Shown here one piece after another: positions 1 through 9,068 of a stretch of DNA of 64,000 nucleotides. Position 1 is the first letter of the stretch. Every line of letters starts with the position of its first letter. The stretch covers positions 2,537,501-2,601,500 of the forward strand of contig NZ_CP150265.1 of NCBI RefSeq assembly GCF_037976325.1. The letters are read 5' to 3'. A program made the position numbers and the translations under genes. Below the pieces are notes generated by a model, which was not told where the DNA came from, made no database searches, and worked only from the letters and a program-made list of their open reading frames with translations. Source of the DNA: Paenibacillus sp. FSL K6-3182 (GTDB lineage Bacteria > Bacillota > Bacilli > Paenibacillales > Paenibacillaceae).

Positions 1-672
1 AGCATGTTTTTATCCTATCCGCTAGGGTTTCTAGATTGTTATAAATCAGATATTGAGCGTGCGATTATGAAAGGCGACTTTGACAGTATCCATAATATCG
101 TCGCAAATATTGGAAAAAATGCAGAAGAGAATAGAGTGGAGCCAAGTGAGCTGGTTCAAGATTTATCAACACTCATTCGCAGCATTGATATAATGTTCTC
201 AAGATGGAAGTCGGATGAGGGGATTTATATCTACCTGTCTTCTGCAAGGACTTTGCTCGATGTAACAGGATTGATTGAGAGAAAGCTTATTCACATTGCA
301 AAAAACCGACAGAAGGGATTAGAACCCGTGATCCAGGAGCCGAAGCTGCAGGTGATTCAACAATATCTAGATAAAAATTTATCCGAAAACATTACCTCAA
401 TTGACATGGCGCGTCATTTGTATTTGAATTCAAGCTACTTCTCCCGCTATTTCAAACGACTGACGGGTGTGAATTTCACGGATTTTGTTCACCAGTATAA
501 AATGAAAATTGCTGCAAAAATGCTGAAAACGTCCAACCAAAGCATCGAATCTTTAGCTATGGGACTTGGATATTCGGATAGAACTTATTTTTCAAAAGTG
601 TTCAAAAAGTATATAGGCATGACTCCAAGTGAATATAAAGCAAATTATACGATTAACACTTATGTAAGATGA
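1..672 (+). CDS. AraC-family regulator, C-terminal part (cut by window start)
   Basis: The reading frame is open from the first base, so the gene probably begins upstream and only its last 223 codons or so are seen. The final ~100 residues form a two-helix-turn-helix AraC/XylS DNA-binding domain, with the typical SSYFSRYFKRLTG and GYSDRTYFSKVFKKYIGMTP segments. The region before it is helical, as in the linker of YesN-type response regulators. A terminator follows, then a sugar ABC transporter operon that it probably controls. In Paenibacillus such regulators usually sit beside a sensor kinase, which would lie upstream of the window. Whether a receiver domain is present cannot be seen. Confidence 0.85.
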   Translation, partial: SMFLSYPLGFLDCYKSDIERAIMKGDFDSIHNIVANIGKNAEENRVEPSELVQDLSTLIRSIDIMFSRWKSDEGIYIYLSSARTLLDVTGLIERKLIHIAKNRQKGLEPVIQEPKLQVIQQYLDKNLSENITSIDMARHLYLNSSYFSRYFKRLTGVNFTDFVHQYKMKIAAKMLKTSNQSIESLAMGLGYSDRTYFSKVFKKYIGMTPSEYKANYTINTYVR

Positions 673-694
673 ATAGACTGCAGCCACAATCGAA

Positions 695-731
695 ACCTGT
701 TCTCCGATAATACCGGGGTACGGGTTTTTTT
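695..731 (+). terminator. Rho-independent terminator after AraC gene
   Basis: Two-part stem (ACCTGT and CTCCG pairing with CGGGG and ACGGGT, with some G-U pairs) followed by seven T residues. It separates the regulator from the ABC operon. Confidence 0.7.
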
Positions 732-888
732 GTCGTTCCCATTGTTCATAACTCTAAGGTGTTTTCACTCATTACAAGCGATTTGGAAAGTCAAAATATT
801 GCTCCTACGAAGTCATAATCCATCGTTCTTGTCCTGCGGATTTCTATTATCATTAGTATCAACTTAATAAATGTTGAGGTGATACGAA

Positions 889-1827
889 ATGGAAGCTGCT
901 AAACCAATCACAAACCCTGAAATTCTACAGAAGCCAAGAAAATTTTGGACTCCGAGGCGGAAAGAAGCATTAATCGGCTGGCTGTTTCTTGCCCCAGAAA
1001 TCATAGGTATGTTATTGCTGAATGTATTTGCACTTGGGTTTTCTCTTTATTTGAGCTTTACTTCGTGGGACTTGTTATCAGGCATAGGGGGCATTAAGTT
1101 TAACGGTATCGACAATTATATTAAAATGTTTCATGATCCAACCATCATTAAAGCGTTGAAAAACAATCTGCTTTATACCGTGCTAACGGTGCCGGTTCCA
1201 ATTGCGATATCGCTGGTACTCGCTGTTCTCATTCACAATAAGGTGTTTTGGAAGGATTACTTTAAGGTTGTGTTTTTCATTCCCTATATTTCATCCATTA
1301 TTGCTGTAGCGGCAGTGTGGAGCGCATTGTTCCATCCTTCACTAGGACCGATTAATCAGTTTTTGATGGATCTAGGCATTTCCAACCCGCCTAAGTGGCT
1401 GGTGGACCCAAAAACTTCACTTATCGCCATTGCGATCATCACTTCTTGGGCAGGGCTTGGTTATACAATTATTATTTATTTGGCCGGTCTTACAAGTATT
1501 TCGAATGAACTATATGAAGCGGCGGATATCGACGGTGCGACTTCAATGACCAAGTTTCTCAAAATTACGGTTCCATTGCTTCGTCCGACAACGTTCTTCT
1601 TGTTTATTACGATGTTGATTGGTTCTTTTAAAGTATTCGATATTATCTCTTATTTGACAGCCGGGGGACCAGACAATTCTTCTACAGTCATTGTGTTCCG
1701 GATTTATGAGGAAGGATTCGTGAATTATAACATGGGGTACGCGGCTTCAATCTCATGGCTGCTATTTGCGATTATTGCTGTCATTACTGCGGTTACCTGG
1801 AAATTCAGAAATGAAGAATCATTATAA
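889..1827 (+). CDS. Sugar ABC transporter permease (MalF/UgpA type)
   Basis: An inner-membrane permease of 312 residues for a CUT1-type carbohydrate importer. It has about six hydrophobic segments and the cytoplasmic EAA loop (ELYEAADIDGA followed by a glycine-poor helix) that docks on the ATPase. The N-terminal ~30 residues are charged and cytoplasmic. A GAGGTGATACGA-type ribosome binding site precedes the ATG. The second permease starts 16 bases downstream and the binding lipoprotein follows, so these form one operon. No ATPase gene is present; this class usually borrows a shared MsmX-type ATPase. The two glycosidases downstream suggest fucose- or galactose-containing oligosaccharides as cargo, which is inference. 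Confidence 0.93.
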   Translation: MEAAKPITNPEILQKPRKFWTPRRKEALIGWLFLAPEIIGMLLLNVFALGFSLYLSFTSWDLLSGIGGIKFNGIDNYIKMFHDPTIIKALKNNLLYTVLTVPVPIAISLVLAVLIHNKVFWKDYFKVVFFIPYISSIIAVAAVWSALFHPSLGPINQFLMDLGISNPPKWLVDPKTSLIAIAIITSWAGLGYTIIIYLAGLTSISNELYEAADIDGATSMTKFLKITVPLLRPTTFFLFITMLIGSFKVFDIISYLTAGGPDNSSTVIVFRIYEEGFVNYNMGYAASISWLLFAIIAVITAVTWKFRNEESL

Positions 1828-1842
1828 GGGGGAGGGGTCAGC

Positions 1843-2679
1843 TTGCTTATCATAAGAAAAAATATATCAAAAATAATTGTTACCATTATTATGGGTGCCA
1901 TATCTATTTTCTTCTTAGTTCCATTCATATGGATGATTTCATCAGCGTTTAAATTTGAAAAGGATGTTATGCGTTTTCCCATTGAGTGGATTCCTAAAAA
2001 TATTAATGTGTTGTACAATTTTAAAGCAGTTTGGATGGGAAATGTAAACTTTCTTCATATTTATTTCAATTCTATTAAAATAGCTTTAATTGTCACATGT
2101 CTCACATTGCTCTTTTCCACTATGGCAGCTTTTGCATTTACCAAACTCCGGTTTAGAGGGAGAGGCCTTGTATTTATGGCTCTGATTTCGTTCATGATTA
2201 TACCGGATCAGGCCACTTTAATTCCTCGGTTTATGCTGGTTCGCTGGCTGGGTATTTATGATAGTCACTTTGCGCTTATTTTTATGGGGATGTTTTCTAT
2301 TTATTTCACATTCCTGCTTCGCCAGTTCATGGCGGGGATCAGCGATGAGTATATGGAAGCTGCGAGAATTGATGGAGCAGGCCATTTAAGGATTTTCCGC
2401 TCGATTATCATTCCGCTTTGCCAACCGGTGCTTGCTACCGTCGCTATTATAAAGTTCATATGGTCATGGAATGATTATCAGAATCCGCTTATTTTCCTGC
2501 AATCCAAAGATTTGTATACGATCCCGCTGGGTATGAGCCTGTTCAGGGATGATTATACAACTAATGATGCCATTATGATGATGGCCGCGCTGTCAGCTAT
2601 TATCCCTTTATTAATTATATTTATTATATTGCAGAAGCAAGTAATTAATGGAATTGCCCTTGGCGGAGTCAAAGGGTGA
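1843..2679 (+). CDS. Sugar ABC transporter permease (MalG/UgpE type)
   Basis: The second permease subunit of the CUT1 importer, 278 residues with about six membrane spans and an EAA loop (YMEAARIDGAG). It starts with TTG, supported by a strong GGGGGAGGGG site just upstream; no in-frame ATG lies in a better position. The C-terminus ends with the short GVKG tail common in MalG-like permeases. It heterodimerises with the permease encoded immediately before it. A 123-base gap separates it from the binding protein, which is enough room for an internal promoter, although none of good quality is visible. Confidence 0.93.
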   Translation: MLIIRKNISKIIVTIIMGAISIFFLVPFIWMISSAFKFEKDVMRFPIEWIPKNINVLYNFKAVWMGNVNFLHIYFNSIKIALIVTCLTLLFSTMAAFAFTKLRFRGRGLVFMALISFMIIPDQATLIPRFMLVRWLGIYDSHFALIFMGMFSIYFTFLLRQFMAGISDEYMEAARIDGAGHLRIFRSIIIPLCQPVLATVAIIKFIWSWNDYQNPLIFLQSKDLYTIPLGMSLFRDDYTTNDAIMMMAALSAIIPLLIIFIILQKQVINGIALGGVKG

Positions 2680-2802
2680 TATTTGAAAAAAAGTCAAAAA
2701 AGTAATCATTTTACCTCAAAATTATACTCTTCTATGAATCGTCCAATCTTTATACTGATGATGAAAGAAGATGAGTCAGCTATTAAATAGGGGGGCAAAA
2801 AA

Positions 2803-4188
2803 ATGAATCATAAGGGTAAACGCAAGTTTTTAGTTTCGATCTGTCTTTTGTTAGCGGCTTTTGCAGTGCTAAGCGCATGTGGAGGTAATTCTAATTCGCC
2901 TAAAAGCTCAAACGCTGCCGGGTCTGAGGGTACGGCGGACAAGCAAGTGACCATTAAGTATTACAATTTTGACAGTGCAGCTCAAGAGGTTGGTACAAAA
3001 GCTATGCTGCAAGAATTTGAGAAAGAAAATCCGGATATTAAAGTTGAGCATGTCATTCTTGTTCCGGGTAATTCCTTGGAAATGTTGAAAAAGCTTGATT
3101 TTCTAATCTCTTCGGGTGAAGCGGTCGACGTCGTAAACGTTCCGAGCGCGTCAGCGGTTATCGAAAGAGCAACTAGAGGCGCGCTAGCTCCGCTGGATGA
3201 ATATTATGCTGCCAATAATCTTGTTGCTGCGGATGAATATTTTGTTAATCCAAAAGTGGGCGACAAAACTTACGGCATGCAGATGTCTACAGGTTACCAA
3301 TTCATTTTATTGAATAAGGATGCCCTAGATGCAGCAGGCTTGCCAGTGCCGACATACGGTTGGACATGGGATGACTTCCGCGATTATTCCAAGAAGCTGA
3401 CCAAAGGCGAAGGCGTGGATAAACAGTACGGTTCGTACTTCCATACTTGGGAATTGTATATGAATGCTCCAGCCCAAACGGTGATGAAAGATCCTTTCCG
3501 TTATGATGATGGAACGACGATTTTGGCTGATCCAACTTATAAATACTTCTTCCAGCTGCGCAAAGACATGGAAACGGTAGATAAATCGGCTAAGCCTTAT
3601 GCGGATGTTCTTGCATCGAAGCTAAACTATCGTACTGAATTTTTCAGTGAAAGTGCTGCGATGATTCTTTCCGGAAGCTTTATGATTCCTGACCCAGGAA
3701 ATACGGAGCAATATCCGCATGATTTCAAAACGGCATTTGCTCCAGTTCCACTTCCTCCTGCGAATGCGCAGCCAAAAGATTATGAAGGCGGTAAGTACTT
3801 TGTAGGTGGAGGGCATCTAGTAATGGGTGCGACTTCCAAGCATAAAGAAGCTTCATTCAAATTAATGCGCTTTATGACAACAACTGATTCGGAATCCAGA
3901 AACGAATTCTCTGGCTGGAAAAAATCAGATCAAAACGTCGTACTTGATCGTTTGATCGGAGCTAACGCTGATAAATATGATGTTGAATCGCTTAAAAACA
4001 CATTGTTTGGCCCTGAAATTAAATATTTGGATGCTTCACAAGTGGTAACGACAAGTACTGCTGATTTGACCAAAGTTATCGGAGATGGCTTTAGCAAGTT
4101 TATGCTTAGCAAAGATTCCATTGACGATGTACAAGCATGGATGGTAAAAGAAGCGACGAGAATCATTGATGAGAAAGAAACAAAATAA
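2803..4188 (+). CDS. Sugar-binding lipoprotein of ABC importer
   Basis: Extracellular solute-binding protein of 461 residues (family 1, CUT1 type). The N-terminus has a basic stretch, a hydrophobic core and a lipobox LSAC around residues 23-26, so it is expected to be lipid-anchored outside the membrane. A Gly/Asn/Ser-rich linker follows, then the mature domain starting with ITIKYYNF-like strands. It delivers the sugar to the two permeases encoded upstream. The ribosome binding site GGGGGGC lies just before the ATG. The gene ends 26 bases before a strong hairpin that may limit read-through into the glycosidases. Confidence 0.93.
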   Translation: MNHKGKRKFLVSICLLLAAFAVLSACGGNSNSPKSSNAAGSEGTADKQVTIKYYNFDSAAQEVGTKAMLQEFEKENPDIKVEHVILVPGNSLEMLKKLDFLISSGEAVDVVNVPSASAVIERATRGALAPLDEYYAANNLVAADEYFVNPKVGDKTYGMQMSTGYQFILLNKDALDAAGLPVPTYGWTWDDFRDYSKKLTKGEGVDKQYGSYFHTWELYMNAPAQTVMKDPFRYDDGTTILADPTYKYFFQLRKDMETVDKSAKPYADVLASKLNYRTEFFSESAAMILSGSFMIPDPGNTEQYPHDFKTAFAPVPLPPANAQPKDYEGGKYFVGGGHLVMGATSKHKEASFKLMRFMTTTDSESRNEFSGWKKSDQNVVLDRLIGANADKYDVESLKNTLFGPEIKYLDASQVVTTSTADLTKVIGDGFSKFMLSKDSIDDVQAWMVKEATRIIDEKETK

Positions 4189-4214
4189 AGTTAAGTGAAT
4201 TGAAACCGAAATTG

Positions 4215-4262
4215 AGGAGCTTTGAGCAGTCTAGACATGGCTGCTGCAAAGCTCCTTTTTCT
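4215..4262 (+). terminator. Hairpin between binding protein and GH29 gene
   Basis: AGGAGCTTTGAGCAG at 4215-4229 pairs with CTGCTGCAAAGCTCCT at 4241-4256 and is followed by TTTTT. It lies inside the transporter-glycosidase cluster and would give more binding protein than enzyme mRNA. An in-frame TTG at 4222 falls inside the hairpin and is not used as a start here. Confidence 0.75.
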
Positions 4263-4311
4263 TATGTCGGATCAATGGCAACTTAGAAGTGCAAGGAGAA
4301 GGAGATGCAGC

Positions 4312-5553
4312 ATGGCTAACTTATCATCATCATTATCAGTGCCAACCGAGCAGCAGCGTCGTTGGCAGGATCTTGAACTCGGAATGTTTTGTCACTTTGG
4401 AATGAATACGTTTTGTGATCAGGAATGGGGCGATGGAAATGACTCGCCTTCTTTATTTAATCCGGTCCAGCTTGATGCCCGCCAGTGGGTGCGTACGGCA
4501 AAGGCTGCAGGCTTCCGATACTTCGTCCTTACGGCAAAACATCATGACGGCTTCTGTCTTTGGCCGACCGCTACGACAGATTATTCGGTTGCCTCTAGTC
4601 CTTGGAGAGAGGGCAAAGGCGATATCGTAAGGGATTGTGCAGATGCCTGCCTTGAAGAAGGAATTGGCTTTGGTCTTTATTTATCACCTTGGGATAGACA
4701 TGAACCATGTTATTCCGATCCAGAAGCGTATGATCTCTTCTACGCTAGTCAGCTGGAGGAATTGCTAACGGGTTATGGTCCACTCGTTGAGATCTGGTTC
4801 GACGGAGCGGGCTCAGAAGGAAGAGAGTATGACTGGAAACGAATCATGAGCTTAATTAAGCAGCATCAGCCCGATGCCATGGTGTTTAATATGGGGGCAC
4901 CGACGATCCGATGGGTAGGGAATGAGGATGGTCTTGCCCCTTATCCTTGCTGGAATACAGCTGAATCTGCTCGGGTAAGCATGTTTAGTGAAGGAGATCT
5001 GAAATGGCTGCCAGAAACACCTCGCTGGGTACCGGCAGAATGTGATGTCCCTATTCGGAAGGACCGATGGTTCTGGCATCCTGAGGAGGAGCATCTGCTG
5101 CTTTCTTTGGAGCAATTAATGGATATCTATTATCGTTCGGTTGGCCATGGTGCAACACTGCTTTTGAATGTAACGCCAGATAACCGGGGGCTTATGCCGG
5201 AGGCAGATGTGAACCGGGTTATTTCGTTTGGAAACGAGGTTCGTCGCAGGTTTGATCATCCACTTGCCGAGCTGTTTGGCGAGGGAGAGGTTATCGAGCT
5301 TGTGCTGCCTCGGAAACTTATCATCGACCATATCATCACAATGGAAGATATTGCTTATGGAGAACGGGTACGGGACTATAAAATAGAGGTTCAAGCCGGC
5401 AATGAATGGATAGAAATGATCCGTGGGAGCGCAATTGGGCACAAAAAAATTGATCGCTTCCAACCAATTTCCACGGACAGAATACGTTTAACTGTACTTG
5501 AGTCGGTAGAACGGCCAATGATAAGACGTTTTGCCGTGTTTAATAGTAATTAG
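4312..5553 (+). CDS. Alpha-L-fucosidase-like glycoside hydrolase (GH29)
   Basis: A predicted cytoplasmic retaining glycosidase of 413 residues that would release terminal L-fucose from imported oligosaccharides. GH29 hallmarks are present: GMFCHFGMNTF near the N-terminus, LTAKHHDGFCLWP, and VEIWFDGAG, whose Asp is the expected nucleophile. A C-terminal beta-rich segment of roughly 90 residues looks like an accessory domain. The ATG at 4312 is chosen because AAGGAGAAGGAG lies just upstream; an in-frame TTG 90 bases earlier lies inside a terminator hairpin. There is no signal peptide. It follows the ABC importer and precedes a GH35 beta-galactosidase, suggesting intracellular breakdown of fucosylated, galactosylated glycans. 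Confidence 0.88.
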   Translation: MANLSSSLSVPTEQQRRWQDLELGMFCHFGMNTFCDQEWGDGNDSPSLFNPVQLDARQWVRTAKAAGFRYFVLTAKHHDGFCLWPTATTDYSVASSPWREGKGDIVRDCADACLEEGIGFGLYLSPWDRHEPCYSDPEAYDLFYASQLEELLTGYGPLVEIWFDGAGSEGREYDWKRIMSLIKQHQPDAMVFNMGAPTIRWVGNEDGLAPYPCWNTAESARVSMFSEGDLKWLPETPRWVPAECDVPIRKDRWFWHPEEEHLLLSLEQLMDIYYRSVGHGATLLLNVTPDNRGLMPEADVNRVISFGNEVRRRFDHPLAELFGEGEVIELVLPRKLIIDHIITMEDIAYGERVRDYKIEVQAGNEWIEMIRGSAIGHKKIDRFQPISTDRIRLTVLESVERPMIRRFAVFNSN

Positions 5554-5598
5554 ATTCATTGTTGACAATGGAAACTATAAAGGATGGGTGAGGAAACC

Positions 5599-7416
5599 AT
5601 GAGTCAATTGGAGATTAGAGATGGGCAGTATTATTTGCAGGGGGAGCCTTACCGTATCGTTTCGGGTGCCATACACTATTTCCGTGTCGTGCCAGAGTAT
5701 TGGATGGATCGTTTGCAGAAATTGCAGGCATGTGGATTTAATACAGTAGAAACTTATGTTGCTTGGAATGTGCATGAGCCGCAGGAGGGTCAATTCCAGT
5801 TTGAAGGAATGGCTGACATTGTCCAGTTTATTGAGCTTGCGGGACAAATGGGTTTGCACGTGATTATTCGTCCCAGCCCATTTATTTGTGCGGAGTGGGA
5901 ATTTGGAGGATTGCCGGCATGGCTATTGAAAGAGAGCGATATGCAGCTTCGCTGCTCGGATAGTGCCTATTTGGCGAAGGTAGATCGATATTACGATGTA
6001 TTAATTCCTAAGCTTGTTCCACTGCTCTCTACGCAGGGTGGGCCGATTCTTGCGGTGCAGGTGGAAAATGAATATGGCAGCTACGGCAATGATACCTCCT
6101 ATTTAACCTATATTCGGGATGGGCTTGTACAAAGAGGGATAGACGTGCTGCTCTTCACTTCTGACGGACCTACTGACGAGATGCTGCTCGGCGGTACGAT
6201 AGATGATGTTCATGCAACAGTGAATTTTGGATCGCGAGTTGCGGAATCGTTCGGAAAGTATCGGGAGTATAGAGAAACAGAACCGCTGATGGTTATGGAG
6301 TTTTGGAATGGATGGTTCGATCATTGGATGGAGCCTCACCATGTTCGTGATGCAGCTGAAGTGGCTGACGAATTGGATAAAATATTGGAGAGTAGTTCAT
6401 CGGTTAATCTTTATATGTTCCATGGCGGAACGAATTTCGGATTTTACAATGGCGCCAATCATATTAAAACGTATGAGCCTACGGTAACTAGTTATGATTA
6501 TGATGCACCGCTGAGTGAGTGGGGAGATGTGACGAGCAAGTATGAGGCGGTTCGCAGCGTGTTTGCTAAGCACGGCATAGAGCCAGGTTGTGAGATGCCG
6601 CAGCCGATTCCTAAATATCCATATGGTAAAGTGACACTGTCAGAGAGCGCGACACTGCTTGATAATTTGGACCAATTATCAGAGCCAGTAAAATCGACAT
6701 TCATACAGCCTATGGAGAAATTTGATCAGGCGTACGGTTTTATTTTGTATTCGACATGGGTAAAAGGACCTCGATCTGGGCAGAAGCTGCATATTCAAGA
6801 GGTTCGTGACCGAGCGCAAGTATTTCTAGATGGCAAGTTATTAGGTGTTGTGGAGCGCTGGGACCCTAAGCCCTTAGATATTAGCATTCCAGAAAATGGG
6901 GCAAGACTCGATATTCTTGTCGAGAACATGGGGCGAATTAATTACGGTCCTCGACTTCGTGATCCGAAGGGGATTACGGAAGGAGTGCTCCTTGATAATC
7001 AATTTTTATACAATTGGACGATTCGGACGCTTCCCCTTTGTCCTGATTCTCTAACGTCAGTCCGCTACGAGACAACGAAGGATCATGATTTACGTGTAGA
7101 AACTCCGGCATTTTACAAAGGTTGTTTTGAAGTAGAAGAGATCGGGGACACTTTTTTAAGATTTGATGGTTGGAATAAAGGCGTAGCATGGATTAATGGC
7201 TTTAATCTGGGACGGTACTGGGAGATTGGACCTCAGCGTGCGCTTTATATCCCAGGACCTTTGCTGCGGAAGGGACGCAACGAGATTGTGCTTTTTGAGC
7301 TGCATGGCTTCTTGACTGAGCCTGTAATCACGCTTAGCGACCAGCCTGATCTAGGGGAATCCGCAGCGGTGGATGACCGGGTGTTAAATTTTGTGCAAGA
7401 TGAGCAGACACCCTAA
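5599..7416 (+). CDS. Beta-galactosidase (GH35)
   Basis: A 605-residue GH35 enzyme that removes terminal beta-linked galactose. The TIM barrel begins at once (YRIVSGAIHYFRVVPEYW). The acid/base Glu lies in VQVENEYGSYG at about residue 158 and the nucleophile Glu in MVMEFWNGWFDHW. C-terminal beta-sandwich regions contain the conserved FLRFDGWNKGVAWINGFN segment. The ATG at 5599 is preferred over the ATG at 5584 because GGGTGAGG stands at correct spacing before it. No signal peptide is visible, so it is cytoplasmic. It sits 45 bases after the GH29 gene, likely in one transcript, and ends at a clear terminator. Confidence 0.94.
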   Translation: MSQLEIRDGQYYLQGEPYRIVSGAIHYFRVVPEYWMDRLQKLQACGFNTVETYVAWNVHEPQEGQFQFEGMADIVQFIELAGQMGLHVIIRPSPFICAEWEFGGLPAWLLKESDMQLRCSDSAYLAKVDRYYDVLIPKLVPLLSTQGGPILAVQVENEYGSYGNDTSYLTYIRDGLVQRGIDVLLFTSDGPTDEMLLGGTIDDVHATVNFGSRVAESFGKYREYRETEPLMVMEFWNGWFDHWMEPHHVRDAAEVADELDKILESSSSVNLYMFHGGTNFGFYNGANHIKTYEPTVTSYDYDAPLSEWGDVTSKYEAVRSVFAKHGIEPGCEMPQPIPKYPYGKVTLSESATLLDNLDQLSEPVKSTFIQPMEKFDQAYGFILYSTWVKGPRSGQKLHIQEVRDRAQVFLDGKLLGVVERWDPKPLDISIPENGARLDILVENMGRINYGPRLRDPKGITEGVLLDNQFLYNWTIRTLPLCPDSLTSVRYETTKDHDLRVETPAFYKGCFEVEEIGDTFLRFDGWNKGVAWINGFNLGRYWEIGPQRALYIPGPLLRKGRNEIVLFELHGFLTEPVITLSDQPDLGESAAVDDRVLNFVQDEQTP

Positions 7417-7441
7417 ATCGAACTGTATCCCTAGTAATCAA

Positions 7442-7467
7442 CCACGTCCTAAGGACGTGGTTTTTTT
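7442..7467 (+). terminator. Terminator of the GH29-GH35 transcript
   Basis: Perfect stem CCACGTCC/GGACGTGG with a TAA loop followed by seven T residues. Confidence 0.9.
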
Positions 7468-7496
7468 ATACTTAAATTAATGCGTTTTTGAAAGCA

Positions 7497-7961
7497 TTAT
7501 TTTACAAGAGGTTTGGCGGACATATCAAAATCAACATCTTCAATAAATTCGATGATTTCCCCATTTGGGCTATGAATAACTGCATTCCTTATAAGAAGAG
7601 GTGGTTCGCCAAGAGAAAGGCAATCCGGTGCTACAAAAGGTTTTGCCCCATGAGCGAGTGCCTTTTGATACATTTCATCTACGTTATCTACATAAAAGGC
7701 GAAATGCAATAACGCTCCATGAGCGATATCATTTTCAGTTAATGCTTTTTTCCCTTGAGCGGGAATGACTGCATCGTTATCAAAGATCTCAATACAGGTC
7801 CTTTGGTCAGGTGAAACCAGCATGGAAGCTTCCTTAATTTGAAATAAGGGCAAACTCCAATGATGGCCTAACTTGAACCCTAAAACCTCAATATAGAATG
7901 CAATCGTTGCTTTATAATCTCTAGCTTGGATAGCTACATGCGAAAGGCCTTTTACGCTCAT
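7497..7961 (-). CDS. VOC-family (glyoxalase-like) protein
   Basis: A 154-residue protein of the vicinal oxygen chelate fold. The N-terminal module starts GLSHVAIQARDYKATIAFYIEVLGFKLG, where the His is the usual first metal ligand (the motif is described in part here), and the second module contains LLHFAFYVDNVDEMY and GEIIEFIE, with His and Glu at the expected ligand positions. Family members include glyoxalases, dioxygenases and fosfomycin-resistance enzymes; the substrate cannot be assigned. It is transcribed divergently from an Lrp/AsnC-type regulator 156 bases away, which may control it. Confidence 0.85.
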   Translation of the reverse strand: MSVKGLSHVAIQARDYKATIAFYIEVLGFKLGHHWSLPLFQIKEASMLVSPDQRTCIEIFDNDAVIPAQGKKALTENDIAHGALLHFAFYVDNVDEMYQKALAHGAKPFVAPDCLSLGEPPLLIRNAVIHSPNGEIIEFIEDVDFDMSAKPLVK

Positions 7962-8117
7962 CTCTAATCGCTCCTTAAATAATATATGTAAATTATAGAG
8001 GCATTAAAGGATGAGAGACATGCAAAAGATAAGCATTTTATAGTAATATGGTTATAAAATATAAGGTATTTTAGATGAAAAGGTTTATTTCATGTTAATG
8101 ATCAGGAGGCTCTTATT

Positions 8118-8552
8118 ATGGAACATCCTATGGATGACATTGATAAAAAAATTATGGCATTACTTCAGTACAATGCACGGATGTCCATTTCTCAAATTAG
8201 CAAAGAGGTATCGATGTCGCAACCATCCGTTAAAGAAAGAATACTCAAGTTGGAAGAGAAAAACATAATCGCTGGGTACAATACCGTTTTTAATTTGCGT
8301 GAAATAAATCGAGGCACGACCACGTTTATTTTAATAAAAACAGAACATTGCAAAGAGATTACTGACTTTTGTGAACATGCTATGGAAGTAACCGATTTAT
8401 TTCGGATTAGTGGAGAATATAATTATCTTATTAAGGTGCAAACCGCATCCATTGAGGAACTGGCTGAATTTCAAGATTCTCTAATCAAGTTCGGACCCTC
8501 AAAGTCTCATATCAGTTTGAAAAATATGTTGGAAAACAGGGTTTTAATCTAG
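8118..8552 (+). CDS. Lrp/AsnC-family transcriptional regulator
   Basis: A 144-residue regulator with an N-terminal winged helix (DIDKKIMALLQYNARMSIS, then QPSVKERILKLEEKNII) and a C-terminal RAM/AsnC effector domain with alternating strands (TTFILIKTE, FRISGEYNYLIKVQT). Proteins of this family form octamers and respond to amino acids or related small molecules. A clear AGGAGG site precedes the ATG. It is divergent from the VOC gene, a common arrangement for Lrp-type local regulators, so that gene is a plausible target. Confidence 0.9.
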   Translation: MEHPMDDIDKKIMALLQYNARMSISQISKEVSMSQPSVKERILKLEEKNIIAGYNTVFNLREINRGTTTFILIKTEHCKEITDFCEHAMEVTDLFRISGEYNYLIKVQTASIEELAEFQDSLIKFGPSKSHISLKNMLENRVLI

Positions 8553-8578
8553 TAGAGAGTAAGTGTAAATATGACGAT

Positions 8579-8993
8579 ATGAATGGTGCTAATCATCGGA
8601 TGGATGGTTTAACTACCTACCCCTTCAATATTTTTGGGGGAGGGTTGGGAAAAGGTTACTCCAACGATAGAGCAGCTGCCTTTCAAAGGCGATACTTTAA
8701 TTGGCAATGATGTATGGCTAGGACAACATGTCACGATTATGCCGGGGGTGAATATAGGTGACGGTGCGATTGTTGCTTCGAATTCAACTGTTGTAAAAAA
8801 TGTTGAACCTTATACAATTGTTGGCGGAAATCCTACAAACGTTATTAAGAAGCATTTCGGTGATGAGATGATCAATCTGTTGTTGGAACTTCAATGGTGG
8901 AACTGGGATGAGAAAAAGATATTTGAGAATCTTGAGCAATTAGTATCGGTTAACGATATTGCCACACTAAAGAAGCTATTGAATAAGGAGTAG
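8579..8993 (+). pseudogene. Vat/CatB-like xenobiotic acetyltransferase remnant
   Basis: The C-terminal part of a left-handed beta-helix (hexapeptide repeat) acetyltransferase of the Vat/CatB family, which O-acetylates streptogramin A or chloramphenicol. From 8579 one frame reads MNGANHRMDG and then YPFNIFG. After a run of five G residues at 8636-8640 the match continues in another frame as GWEKVTP, followed by GNDVWLGQHVTIMPGV and the QWWNWDEKKI segment through the stop. Deleting one G restores the family sequence exactly. The usual N-terminal ~75 residues are absent; the segment starts directly after the Lrp-type gene. It therefore carries both a 5' deletion and a frameshift. A TTG start at 8634 would give a 119-residue product lacking most of the trimer-forming region. 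Confidence 0.8.
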
Positions 8994-9005
8994 GATTTGA
9001 AACGA

Positions 9006-9030
9006 AACAGCAGAAATGCTGTTTTTTTGT
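9006..9030 (+). terminator. Terminator after acetyltransferase remnant
   Basis: AACAGCA/TGCTGTT stem with GAAA loop followed by T-rich sequence. It survives behind the broken gene. Confidence 0.8.
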
Positions 9031-9068
9031 TTTTTATTGTATGCATATTCCTCACAGTAAAACATTGA

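Noticed and set aside
4222..4311. N-terminal extension of GH29 from a TTG at 4222
   Set aside because: The start falls inside a terminator hairpin; the ATG at 4312 has a strong ribosome binding site and the family begins there.
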